Part shown: one piece after another, positions 9,574 to 18,545 of the stretch
How the letters are laid out: each line of letters begins with the position of its first letter
Position numbering within the stretch: the stretch's first letter is position 1
Assembly: GCF_000983115.1 (NCBI RefSeq)
Contig: NZ_CGIH01000009.1
Coordinates: 1 to 64,000 of the forward strand
Reading direction: 5' to 3'
Length of the DNA: 64,000 nt
Source: Syntrophomonas zehnderi OL-4
GTDB taxonomy: Bacteria > Bacillota > Syntrophomonadia > Syntrophomonadales > Syntrophomonadaceae
Made by a program: the position numbers and the translations under genes
The notes under the pieces: generated by a model
What the model was told of the DNA's origin: nothing
What the model saw: only the letters and a program-made list of their open reading frames with translations
Databases searched by the model: none

Positions 9574-9813
9574 TCAGTCCCGCGGCGGATAAATGCCATC
9601 CGTTACTATGACATATTGAATCCCTGGATGTGGTTCGCAGCCCCGTAAATTTGGTAAGCAAAATGTTGTGGTACCATTGCCGCCATATCTGAACCCGAGC
9701 AGCGAAAACAGGGCCTGATAGTTCTGCACAGAAAGCTCCCTCCCGTCGCAAGGCAGGGTGCCTACTGGGCTAAAATATGGTAGAGGAATGATCATACCAA
9801 TGTAAAAATCCAT
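9574..9813 (-). CDS. Miniature phage tail-collar domain protein (MdpB-like), copy 1
   Basis: The protein has 79 residues: MDFYIGMIIPLPYFSPVGTL, then the tail-collar core (CDGRELSVQNYQALFSLLG, YGGNGTTTFCLPNLRG), then a short tail ending YVIVTDGIYPPRD. Usual microcystin-dependent/tail-collar proteins are about 170-180 aa; here the central collar loop is missing while both conserved ends are kept. The SD GGAGG lies upstream of the ATG. It is 45 bases downstream of a paralogue. Tail-collar proteins form receptor-binding tips in phages and tailocins; their bacterial role outside phages is unclear. Confidence 0.75.
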   Translation of the reverse strand: MDFYIGMIIPLPYFSPVGTLPCDGRELSVQNYQALFSLLGFRYGGNGTTTFCLPNLRGCEPHPGIQYVIVTDGIYPPRD

Positions 9814-9858
9814 AGCGTTACCTCCTGTCGATATCGCGTAGATGAATTTTGCGCTCTC

Positions 9859-10110
9859 TTACGGTCTTTGAGGGAATATTCCCATGGTTGCAATATAGTA
9901 CTTCATCTGGCTTGTTGCGTTCAGGGGATTTGCGTTGCGTAGATCCGGCAGTCCGAAGGTTGTACTCCCGTTACCGCCAAAGGTAGTTCCGAGTAGAGCA
10001 AAGAGGGCTTGATTCTGGTTGATCTGCAGGATTTGCCCTTCGCACGGCAACCATCCATACGGTGCATAGGTATAAGGGAACAACTGGATTTGTCCAAGAT
10101 AAGCTTCCAT
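9859..10110 (-). CDS. Miniature phage tail-collar domain protein (MdpB-like), copy 2
   Basis: The protein has 83 residues with the same layout as its neighbour: MEAYLGQIQLFPYTYAPYGW, CEGQILQINQNQALFALLG, FGGNGSTTFGLPDLRN and the C-terminal YYIATMGIFPQRP. The SD TAGGAGG lies upstream of ATG 10110. It is the first gene of the minus-strand group 10110-8472 and diverges from tetR, so its promoter lies in 10111-10329. The pair may form a heteromer. Confidence 0.75.
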   Translation of the reverse strand: MEAYLGQIQLFPYTYAPYGWLPCEGQILQINQNQALFALLGTTFGGNGSTTFGLPDLRNANPLNATSQMKYYIATMGIFPQRP

Positions 10111-10225
10111 GACGATTCCTCCTAAAAAAGTAGTACTGAGTCTTTCATCTCAAGAAACCATTATCACCAAGAGCTCCTCTGTATTAGATGGGTCCCCCCT
10201 CGCCCCCTGTCAGTTTACCTGCAAG

Positions 10226-10279
10226 TTGCATATCCATTTATCAAATGATATACTATCTGGTGACCGCGGTTAGTATCAC
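10226..10279 (+). promoter_or_regulatory. tetR promoter with adjoining candidate operator
   Basis: TTGCAT (10226-10231) and TATACT (10249-10254) with a 17-base spacer make a good sigma-A promoter reading toward tetR. Directly downstream, 10260-10279 has GTGA/TCAC ends around ACCGCGGT, an imperfect palindrome well placed for autorepression. The same intergenic region must also hold the divergent promoter of the tail-collar operon, so one repressor could control both. Confidence 0.5.
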
Positions 10280-10329
10280 AATAATATTTTACTGTTTTTT
10301 GGCAGAAAATTCAATAGAGGAATGGAATC

Positions 10330-10962
10330 ATGAGTGAAAAAAAACTGCACAAGAAAAAGGAACAGGGTGCTGAAACAAGGAAGAAATTATATGACTGTGC
10401 GAAACAACTGTTTACAGAGCACGACTATGCTTCGGTCAGTGTGAAAAATATTACCGATGCTGCCGGCGTGACCAAGGGGACCTTTTATGTGCATTTTGAG
10501 TCCAAGTACGCCTTGGTTGCCTCTCTGATCGCCGTTTCCGCGGCACAGTTGGATCTCGAATACAAAACGTTCCTGAATACTTTGCCGCCGGATATGCCTG
10601 TCTCCGGTGTGCTGCTTGCCCTGACTGAAAAAATAGCTGCTGTGATTTCAGAAACAGTCGGCTACGAAACGATGAAGGCCGTCTACCAGATGCAGCTTAC
10701 ACGAACCGTCAATGTGGAGGGAATGAAGAGCTATAGCCGTGAGCTTTATCATTTGATCTGCGGCATACTTGAGCAAGGTATCCGTAGAGGTGAACTCAAA
10801 ACGACTCTGCCGCCCCAAGTCCTTTCCCGGCATTTGGTGATGGCGCTTCGGGGACTCTGCTACGAATGGTGCATCCGCTATCCCGACTTTGATCTGAAGG
10901 AACAGGCGGTTGAACATACCCGGCTGCTGATAGATGGAATTGCAAAAAGCACCATAAATTAA
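10330..10962 (+). CDS. TetR/AcrR-family transcriptional regulator
   Basis: The protein has 210 residues. The N-terminal helix-turn-helix matches TetR: ETRKKLYDCAKQLFTEHDYA, SVKNITDAAGVTKGTFYVHF, ESKYALVASLI (about residues 15-65). The C-terminal helical domain would bind a ligand and dimerize. It is divergent from the tail-collar/discoidin/giant-adhesin group and convergent with the second giant gene. Control of the adhesion island is inferred from position only. Confidence 0.85.
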   Translation: MSEKKLHKKKEQGAETRKKLYDCAKQLFTEHDYASVSVKNITDAAGVTKGTFYVHFESKYALVASLIAVSAAQLDLEYKTFLNTLPPDMPVSGVLLALTEKIAAVISETVGYETMKAVYQMQLTRTVNVEGMKSYSRELYHLICGILEQGIRRGELKTTLPPQVLSRHLVMALRGLCYEWCIRYPDFDLKEQAVEHTRLLIDGIAKSTIN

Positions 10963-10983
10963 TACGTACAGAGTTGGAATACG

Positions 10984-11009
10984 TGCCCGCAGGTCAAAGC
11001 CTGCGGGTA
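10984..11009. terminator. Bidirectional hairpin terminator
   Basis: TGCCCGCAGG and CCTGCGGGTA form a 10-bp stem with a 6-base loop between convergent tetR and the second giant surface gene. Confidence 0.6.
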
Positions 11010-11025
11010 CGCTCCGTTTATGAGC

Positions 11026-14000
11026 TTATTTCGCTTTTCTCACACCGCTTTCGTCCACCTCGTATTCGCCTATCTTGGTGTTCCGAGCAAGGGAGCCGTC
11101 CGTGTAGAAGTAATACCATTTGTCATCGATCTCCAGCCATTTGCCCGACACCATGACGGCGTTTACATCGAAGTAATACCGTTTCTTGCTGGTTTCGCTG
11201 CCAATGTCCCACCAACCGACCAGCGCCCTGTTGCCGGAGTAGAAGCGCCAGTTGCTGCCGTCCTTCACCCAGCCGGTCTGCAAAACGCCTGTGCTGTAGA
11301 AATGATACCTCACGCCGTCGATGGTCTGCCAGCCGGTGAGGGGCTTGCCGTCCTTGTAGTACATGTACCGGCCGTCGTCGTTCAGCGCCCAGCCCTGGGC
11401 GGTGGCGGGGTCGATGGTCAGCTTGACGTAGCGGTGCAGCATGGCCGCGACTTCGGCGCGGGTGGCCCCGGATTTTGGATTGAACTTGTTGCCGCTGCCG
11501 CCTACCATGATGCCCGCCTGCTGCATGGCCTTAATCGCACCGGCATAGGTGCTGGAGATGCTGCTGTTGTCCGCGAAAGTGATGACCTCGCGGGTAACGG
11601 GCAGCTGAAAGCCGGTGGCTTTGGCGTAGTTTTGCAGGATCAGTGCGATTTCTTCACGGGTGACAGCTCTTTCGGGAGCGAATTTGCCGTTTCCGATCCC
11701 GCTGACAATCCCTTTCTTATACGCCCACTCCACATAGGGCAGGTAGTATTTGTCCGCCGCCACATCGGTGAAGCTGCTGGTCTTGTAGACGCTCACGTCC
11801 GCTCCGGCCAGTCTGCCGAGGACCGTGACCAGCATTCCGCGGTCCATGGCCGTGTTGGGCGAGAAATTGGTATCGGTGGTTCCGCTGAACAGTCCGCGCC
11901 CAACCGCGTAGTCGATGCTCTCCTTGGCCCAATGGCTGGCGATGTCGGTGTATTTCTCCGTGGGCGCTGTGTAGCCGACGCCGTAGATGGAGAAGTGACT
12001 GCTGTCCAGGATGACGCTCCCGCTGCCCGTGTCGTAAGCGGAGCCGGAGATGCGGGTTGCCTGACCGTTTGTATCCACATACACACCGAACAGGTAGCCT
12101 ATGGCCTCGTTTTGGCCCGGCGTATAGGGAATGGAGAGCGTGGCGCTGCCAGTTCCCAGCGAGGTGATGTTTACTGTCTTGCCGTCCTTGACGTAGCTAA
12201 CGGACACATCGTACACCGGCCTTGCGCCGATGAGCTTCTCCGCCGCAGCGGAAAGGTTCTGCGCCGGCTTGATGGTGATGGTCACGTCGCCTGTGCTCTG
12301 CCGCTGGATTTCCTTGAGGGCCTCCAGGTCGAGGTCAAGGGATAGGATGACGCCGTTTATTTCAAGCTGTTTGACGCCCGCGTTCACAAGGCTTTGCAAC
12401 GTATCCCTGGGTAGAACGATCCCGAGGGATTTGGCCGTATCCGGCAGGTCGATATTGAGCGAGATGCCGATGCCGTTTGCTGTTTTGCCCTGCGCTTTCG
12501 CGTCGGCCAGAGCCTTCGCGATGGCGTCCTCGACAGATTGCTGCGAAATGGTCACGGTCGCGTGCCCACTGCTGTTCACTGTCGGGGCTGCGCCCAATCC
12601 AGCCATGACCGGCTGGTCCGGCTTCTTTTCCGGCTGGATGATGACGGTGGTGCGGCCGCCTGAACCGCTGTCGTCGGACGAATCGTTATTTGAGGAGCCG
12701 CCGCCCGTCAGCGTGGTAAACGTCACATTCGCGCCGTAGCTTGTTCCCTCGCGGTTGGTGGCGTAGGCGCGCACATGGTAAGTGGTGTTTGCCGTCAAGG
12801 CGGATATATTTGTCGTGAAAGCGCCTGTGCCGCTGCCCGACGTCGCTTGTGTAACGCCCGCGCCGCCGATGACGGGATTTTCATCCGTGCCGTACACAAA
12901 GCCGCGCGCCGTGACCGCAGCGCCGCCGTCCGATGTGACGCTGCCCGTTACCGTCGCGCCGGATGCTGTAATGCCCGTTACCGTCGCGCTGGTGGTGACG
13001 GCAGGCAGGCTCGCCGGTGCGGCCTGTGTGGTAAAGCTGTGCGTGGCATCCGCGTCCATCGTATTGCCCGAGTAGTCCTTAAAGCCGGAAATCGTGACCG
13101 TGTACGCTGTGCCGTAGGCAAGGCCGGTGTATGGGATTGTGAAAACGGTATTGCCGCTGCTCCATGTCCCGCCCGCAAGCGCCGTGCCGTTCAGGGATAC
13201 CGTTCCCGCGCCTGTACGCATTTCCTCGCTGAAGGTAACGGCAATATCGCCGCTAAGCGCCGCGCCCGCGCCGGAGGGCGTCACGGAGGCGATTGCTGGT
13301 TTATCCGCATCGGCCACGAGCGCGCCGGAAACGTTGTTGTAGACGGTATCCGCTGTGCGCGCCTGCGAAAGCGCCGCGTCTGCGGGCAGCCAGAGGTACA
13401 GCTTGCCGTCGGCGTCGGTAAACAGGTCGTTTGCGCCGTAGTAGGAAGCGCCGGGTATGGTCAGCCCGGTGACTTTCGTTCCTGCCGAAGCGCCCGGAAG
13501 CGTTGTCTCCGTCAGACTGAGCGGCTGAATGCCGTTGGCCGTTCCGTTGGTAGGTATGCTCTGGACGTTGCTATTTACTGAGCCGCCCGTAATCACCACC
13601 GAGCCGCCATCACCACCCGTGCCGCCGCCGATGCCCGCGCCATCACCACGATCACCGTCGCCGCCGGTAGCCGTGACAGTGCCACCACTGATAGTGACCG
13701 TACCGCCGTCGCCGCAACCTCCGCCGCCGATGCCCGCGCCGCCGAAAGGATCGTCGCCGCCATCGGACGTAACCACGCCTCCTGTGATGGCGATGATGCC
13801 GCCATCGCCCAACTTGCCGCCGCCGATGCCCGCTCCGCCGTCGCCGCCAGTGGCCGAAAATGTGCCCGTACCGCCTATGGTCAGCGAAGTGCCAGCGGGA
13901 ACCTGCAATCCCGCTCTCCCGTCGCCGCTTTTGAGGCTGTTGCCAGAGGCAAGCGTCAAGTTCACGGCGGCACTCCCGGTCAGCTCAAACGCGCACGCGC

Positions 14001-15766
14001 CGCTTATGGCCGATACGTCGATACTTACGCCGTTAAGCGTGATATTTATGGGCGTCGCCCCGGTTCCGCCCGCAGCGACGATTTTATCCGTCGTCGTAGA
14101 AGTAACGCCGTCCGCCATAGATACCGTATAGTCGCCGGGCGCCGTAAAGGTCAGCACGCCGGAGGTATAGGTATACCCCCCTGTATTGCCTGTAACGGCG
14201 AAGGCGGGGAGGAACGACGATTGCACCGTCAGTGTGAATGTCAGCGTCGCGTCCGGCAAAGCGCCGTTGCCGGCTTTCAACGTAACGGGGTAGCTGCCCG
14301 CCGGAAGGCCCGCGGCGATGTCCAGCTTTCTTGTGCCGTTGTTCCAGGAGATGCTTGCATCTCCGGCAGTCTTTTCAACCACAATGGGTTCTGTCCCTGT
14401 GAGCGTGTATTCGCCCGTGGAGGTTGCGCCGTAGCCCACATTCAGCGTCAGCGCCGTGGGTCCGGCAATGGCCGGCGGGGTTAGCCCGATAATGGTGACG
14501 GGGCTGCTGCCGGTATAGGTATAGCCGTTCCAGCCGGTTGTGCCCGTATTGTATTGCAGGGTAAACCCGGCGGCGCAGCCATCAAATATCGAAGAGGGAA
14601 GAATTGGTTTATCCCCCAGAAACCGTACGCCATTCAAGCCAGCGCATCCCTGAAAGGTTTGCAGGCCGAGTGCTGTTACAGCGCTTGGGATAATTAGTGT
14701 GCCGGTGAGGCCGGAGCAGCCTGAAAACGCGTAGAATCCAATCATCCTCAGTCCGGCTCCCAGTGTCAGGCCGTCCAGCCCGGTGCAATTCTTAAAGGCA
14801 TTGTCCTCAATGCTCAGGACGCTGTCCGGAATAATCAGCGTGCCGTCCAGGCCGGAGCAGCCGTTAAAAGCCGAGCCGGTAATGATGGCCAGTTTGGCCG
14901 GGATGACCAGTCCGGTAAAGCCCTTGCACCCGGAAAACGAACCGGTACCGATAGAGATGAGGTTCGCAGGGAGCGTCAGCGTGCCGGTAAAACTCCGGCA
15001 GGAGGCAAACGCCTGTGTACCGATTGACGTGACGCTGCCGGGTATGCTCAATGTGCCGGTAAAGCCCATACAGCCCCAAAACGCTTTATCACCCACCGCC
15101 GTTACCGTATAGGTGACGGCATCCTTTTCAACCGTTTCGGGAATCGTAAGGCTGCCCGATCCCCCGCCGGTGACGGCGGTGTTTGTGCCGTCGCCTACCT
15201 GGACCGTTCCTGTATTTGAGACGGCGTCCTCCGTCAGCACCTTATAGGTTAAAGTATGCCCCTCGGATGTGTTTGCGGTAAAGGTTGCGCCCACGCCCAG
15301 CGCCAGCGGCCCCATGAGCACATCCGCCGCATCCGCCGCCATAGGCTCGATGCCGGTGGTGAACTGCGCCGAAACCACAGCCGAACGGCTCCCCGCCGCG
15401 TCTTCCAACAGACCGTAAACGGTGTAGTCGGTCTGTGTGGCCAGCCCGACCAGCATAGCGGTCAGCTCGGAACCGGCGGTTATCTCCGCCGTTTCTCCGG
15501 CCAGGACGGCGGACTCGTCCGGCGCCTGCTCCTGGGAGGGGCCTGCCGTGTAGTACACCGCCCCGTCCGCGCCGGCGGTAAAGGAAAGCTCCGCGCTGTC
15601 TTCGGTGACGCCGCGCACACCGATGAAAAGCGCCGGGGCCCCGCCGGTTTCGCCGCCGCCCCCATCAGGCGGAGGACTGGGCTGCCCGGCCAATGCGGTC
15701 ACGGGCAGCGGCGCAAACACCAAACGCCGCGCACAGCAGTGCACTTAAGAAGCGTCTCTTTTTCAT
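11026..15766 (-). CDS. Second giant surface protein: BspA-type leucine-rich repeats, SLH, cell-wall-binding repeats; frameshift in signal peptide
   Basis: The open frame of 1572 codons starts only at 15744 and lacks a proper signal peptide. A good start with SD AAGGAGG lies at 15766 (MKKRRFLSALLCAAFGV) in another frame; one base too many before codon TTT GCG CCG (about 15720-15740) separates it from FAPLPVTALAGQP, which looks like the rest of the signal sequence with an ALA cleavage site. Domains: BspA/LRR_5 repeats (about 150-390; CSGLTGTLIIPSAVT), Gly-rich repeats with GGDGGAGIGGG (560-720), Ig/SwmB-like and FN3-like domains (830-1010), three SLH (1250-1430) and cell-wall-binding repeats (1450-1572). 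It is coupled to the upstream gene by ATGA. Confidence 0.85.
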
Positions 15767-16101
15767 ACTGCATCCTCCTTGTTTCCTTTGGTTTTGCGCC
15801 GCATCGCGTCGCACATGCAGACGCCGATGGGGTCATAGGGCGTCTGCTCCCTGTAAAACCAGCCGCAGCCGCCGCAGTCGCTGGGGGGCGGCTCTTCCGG
15901 GACGCCGGGCTTGCAATGGGGGCAGCTCTCCTGCTCCGCCGTGGCGAAGGGGCGGCCCTCGCCGGTATACTCCGGGCGTTCCTCAAAATCCGGGTAGGCC
16001 GGGTAGCTCTCGTCGAACTGCTCGTCGTATTCAAGATAAACGGGAAAGCTGCGTCCCCCCACCCGGTAGACCTTGTACGGCTGCTGCTTTTCCCCGCCCA
16101 T
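15763..16101 (-). CDS. Conserved Cys-rich hypothetical protein
   Basis: The protein has 112 residues. Its first half is acidic and aromatic (VYLEYDEQFDESYPAYPDFE) and its second half has a likely metal site: CPHC, then DCGGCGWFYREQ, then GVCMCDAMRR. The motif YREQTPYDPIGVCMCD is one I recall from small proteins of Clostridial elements; the function is unknown. The SD GGGAGCGG precedes ATG 16101. The stop TGA overlaps the true start of the giant surface gene (ATGA), so the two are translationally coupled. Confidence 0.65.
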   Translation of the reverse strand: MGGEKQQPYKVYRVGGRSFPVYLEYDEQFDESYPAYPDFEERPEYTGEGRPFATAEQESCPHCKPGVPEEPPPSDCGGCGWFYREQTPYDPIGVCMCDAMRRKTKGNKEDAV

Positions 16102-16134
16102 TTCACCGCTCCCTTCATCCAGGGCATAAAAGAA

Positions 16135-16216
16135 CCCCTATGATAGCGTTTCAACAACACCATCATAGGGGCAAATCCACGTTCCGGGTAGTGACTTTTT
16201 ACCCTCAAAAAGTCAC
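16135..16216 (-). terminator. Two successive hairpins after the LuxR-type gene
   Basis: The first hairpin in the direction of reading has arms GTGACTTTTT and AAAAAGTCAC (16191-16216). The second has CCCCTATGAT and ATCATAGGGG (16135-16171). They follow the stop of the 17418-16228 gene and precede the start of the next gene on the same strand. They may end its transcript or form an attenuator before the surface-protein pair. Confidence 0.5.
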
Positions 16217-16227
16217 GTTTTTTCGGC

Positions 16228-17418
16228 TCACATAATGTATTTTACAAGCTCCTCCCGGCCGGATATGTACAGCTTTTCGTAGATTTCCAGCATGATGTTC
16301 TTGAGCCTTCCCACGGAAATACAATACTCCTTCGCAATTTTCGCATATGGAACGCGGCGGGCCACCAGCACGGCGATGTGATATTCCCGCAGGGACAGGA
16401 TGGACGTGATGTTATCCTTTGTAAACTGGTTATGAAAGGTGATCCAGTTTTTCCAGGTGCGTTTCCACTGATGGATAACCGCGTCGTGCAGGTCGGGGAA
16501 CTCCTGCTCCAGGCATTGTTCCATAAGACCCCCAAGCGCGGTCACCAGCTCCGAAAACGGTGTGGTAAGCCCGTGAGGCAGGGCGATGCGCATGGCCGAA
16601 AGCAACCAGCGCCGGGCTTCCTCATTGCGTTCAAGATAGCGGCAGGCCACGGCGCACATCAGCCGCAGATAAATGTCATGGGTCATAAACCCTTCCCCCG
16701 AGACAGAGAGGGAAAGCGCGGCCTGCGCTGTGGCAAGCATGGCGTCAAAGCGGCCTGTGCAGTTGAAATACTTTGCCCGCAGGTAGAGGGCGTTGGTTCT
16801 TGCCGAAGGCGGAAGGGCGCTCAAATCCCCGTCTATCAGCCAGCCGGGAGCCATGCTCGGTGCGATGACGCTTACGGCGGCGGTGGCAAGGGAAAGCTCC
16901 GCGATAGCGGCAATCACGCCGTCCGGATAGGCTTTGATACACCTTTTGAGGTAGACGTCGATCCCGGTGTAGGCGTGGTAATCGCCCAGGCTGACGGCCG
17001 CCGCGATTGCCAGGGGGCAGACGCGAAGCCTCACCGCATCGTCACCCTCGGTTTTTTCAAAGCAGCGCATCGTCCGCGCAAAGTCGCCCCGCAGGTAGGC
17101 CAGCTCCGCCTCATAGATCAGCCGCAGCCGCTCCTCGCCTATGGCATCCGGAACTTCGCCGGGGCTGCCCCCCGGCATCGGGAGCGGCAGGATGGCGGAG
17201 GTGGCGGCAAAGACGCGGGACACGTCGGCGGACAGCGAGTGACCGAGCGCTTTCTTCTCTTTACGCGGATCGGCAGGCTTTTCCGCATCCCTGGGAATCA
17301 TCCATGACCTACCATATTTTTTTGCGTGGGGGATCCGGTGACCGGCCAAAAGCCGCTGGACCTGCCGGAGCGAAACGCCCCATTTTTCAGATGCCTCTAT
17401 CGCTGATATGTATTCCAT
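16228..17418 (-). CDS. Regulator with N-terminal excisionase-like HTH and C-terminal LuxR-type HTH
   Basis: The start at 17418 (MEYISAIEASEKWGVSLRQV) gives 396 residues. Residues 3-45 match MerR/excisionase-type winged helices (ISAIEASEKWGVSLRQVQRL, IPHAKKYGRSWMIPRDA). The middle (80-330) is helical and repeat-like. Residues 335-396 form a LuxR/GerE-type HTH (LSLREYHIAVLVARRVPYAK, ISVGRLKNIMLEIYEKL). This two-ended layout is known from Clostridial LuxR regulators near surface or secondary-metabolite genes. It lies directly upstream of the Cys-rich and second giant genes, so it probably controls them. Confidence 0.7.
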   Translation of the reverse strand: MEYISAIEASEKWGVSLRQVQRLLAGHRIPHAKKYGRSWMIPRDAEKPADPRKEKKALGHSLSADVSRVFAATSAILPLPMPGGSPGEVPDAIGEERLRLIYEAELAYLRGDFARTMRCFEKTEGDDAVRLRVCPLAIAAAVSLGDYHAYTGIDVYLKRCIKAYPDGVIAAIAELSLATAAVSVIAPSMAPGWLIDGDLSALPPSARTNALYLRAKYFNCTGRFDAMLATAQAALSLSVSGEGFMTHDIYLRLMCAVACRYLERNEEARRWLLSAMRIALPHGLTTPFSELVTALGGLMEQCLEQEFPDLHDAVIHQWKRTWKNWITFHNQFTKDNITSILSLREYHIAVLVARRVPYAKIAKEYCISVGRLKNIMLEIYEKLYISGREELVKYIM

Positions 17419-17590
17419 CCTCAAACAACCTTTTCTTTTAGAAAATTCCATTTCCATTATAGTCGTTTGAGCGACGTTTTTCAATCCCAAAAATGGATGT
17501 ATACCCGCACAAGTTGTGGACAGGAGGGATCAGTGGCAATACCTTGGAGGAATATCATAAAACAATGGATATCCTCTCCGAACACCAAAT

Positions 17591-18220
17591 CAGTTTGTCC
17601 TTGAGCATCCCGACACGGTGCTCATCATCATCGATACCCTGCAGATGATCCGCAGGCCTGCGGCGGACAACTCCTACGCAAATGATTATGCGGACCTGAC
17701 CGCCCTCAAAAGGCTGGCGGACAAACACAGGATTGCGATTCTGCTGATTCACCATCTCAGAAAGCAAAAAGACGACGATCCCTTCAACCGTATCTCCGGC
17801 ACCACAGGCTTGTCGGGTGCGGTAGATACCAGCTTCACCCTGGTGGAGGAACGCCGGGGCAGCGGCAGGGCGACCCTGTCCTGCATCGGGCGTGACATTG
17901 AATACCGGGAGCTTGAACTCCGCCGCAATGAAAATAACATCTGGGAGCTTGTTTCCGACAGCCGGGAGCACCCGGAGTTGCTTCTCCCGGACATCGTTTT
18001 TCTTGTTTCTGACTTTATGAAGGACAAGTCCGAATACCACGGAACCCCCACCGAGCTTTCGGAGCTTATCAGCAGAGAAGAAAACAGGATCAGCGACCGT
18101 ATGGTTTCCCGGCTGCTCCTGCGGAACACGGAGGAGCTTGCCGGTTATGGCATCCGGGCAGTTTCACGAAGAAGCAGCGGCAGACGTATGAAGCTATTGC
18201 TGAAGGGGATTATGTCGTAG
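17591..18220 (+). pseudogene. Truncated RepA-like AAA_25 ATPase (N-terminus missing)
   Basis: An open frame from 17591 (QFVLEHPDTVLIIIDTLQMI) matches residues from about 118 onward of the intact AAA_25 protein at 19736-20788: LIIIDTLQMIRR, IAILLIHHLRK, ISGTTGLSGAVDTSF, CIGRDIEYREL. The Walker A half is absent and a TAA closes the frame just upstream; the first ATG is at 17618. It should be inactive. It is a decayed paralogue, left when the surface cargo was inserted or by recombination between two repA copies. Confidence 0.8.
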
Positions 18221-18233
18221 AGATGAGAAAAAA

Positions 18234-18258
18234 CGCGGTAGGGGATATTCCTACCGCG
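18234..18258. terminator. Hairpin between convergent genes
   Basis: CGCGGTAGG and CCTACCGCG form a 9-bp GC-rich stem right after the truncated ATPase and before the end of the small minus-strand gene. An A-run precedes it on the + strand, giving a U-tract for the minus-strand transcript. Confidence 0.65.
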
Positions 18259-18269
18259 CCTCTGTGTTG

Positions 18270-18431
18270 CTATTCATCATCCTCCGGCTTTTTCGGTTCC
18301 AACACCCGAATATATGGCTCCGGTGAAGCCATATACATCTCCTCGGTGTCCTGCTGTGCCTTTTGCAAAATGGCGATGGCATCAGTCGCTGAGTTAAACA
18401 ATCGCTTATACATCGCAGCATAGTCAGCCAA
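18270..18431 (-). CDS. Small conserved hypothetical protein of integrative elements
   Basis: I use the TTG at 18431 because AGGGGAGGG lies about 7 bases upstream; the longer frame from 18452 would begin inside that site. The product is 53 residues, MADYAAMYKRLFNSATDAIA, then ILQKAQQDTEEMYMASPEP. This pattern is common in small proteins of Clostridial conjugative elements. It looks helical; the function is unknown. Confidence 0.6.
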   Translation of the reverse strand: MADYAAMYKRLFNSATDAIAILQKAQQDTEEMYMASPEPYIRVLEPKKPEDDE

Positions 18432-18545
18432 AATAATTCCCTCCCCTAACAAGTTTGCTTGATGTTAGCGTCCTTCGGAAAGGATTGCAAGAGGGTGAAA
18501 TCACGTTGTTTCAAATTGTTTTCAGCCGAGCTTTATGCATTTATG

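Noticed and set aside
13593-13805. Gly-rich tandem repeats considered as CRISPR-like or VNTR array
   Set aside because: They are coding GGDGGAGIGGG-type repeats of a surface protein with unequal units; no spacers. No CRISPR array is seen anywhere in the window.
11020-16143. Long + strand frames opposite the second giant gene (up to 441 codons)
   Set aside because: They mirror high-GC codon use on the minus strand; products are low-complexity and lack start signals.
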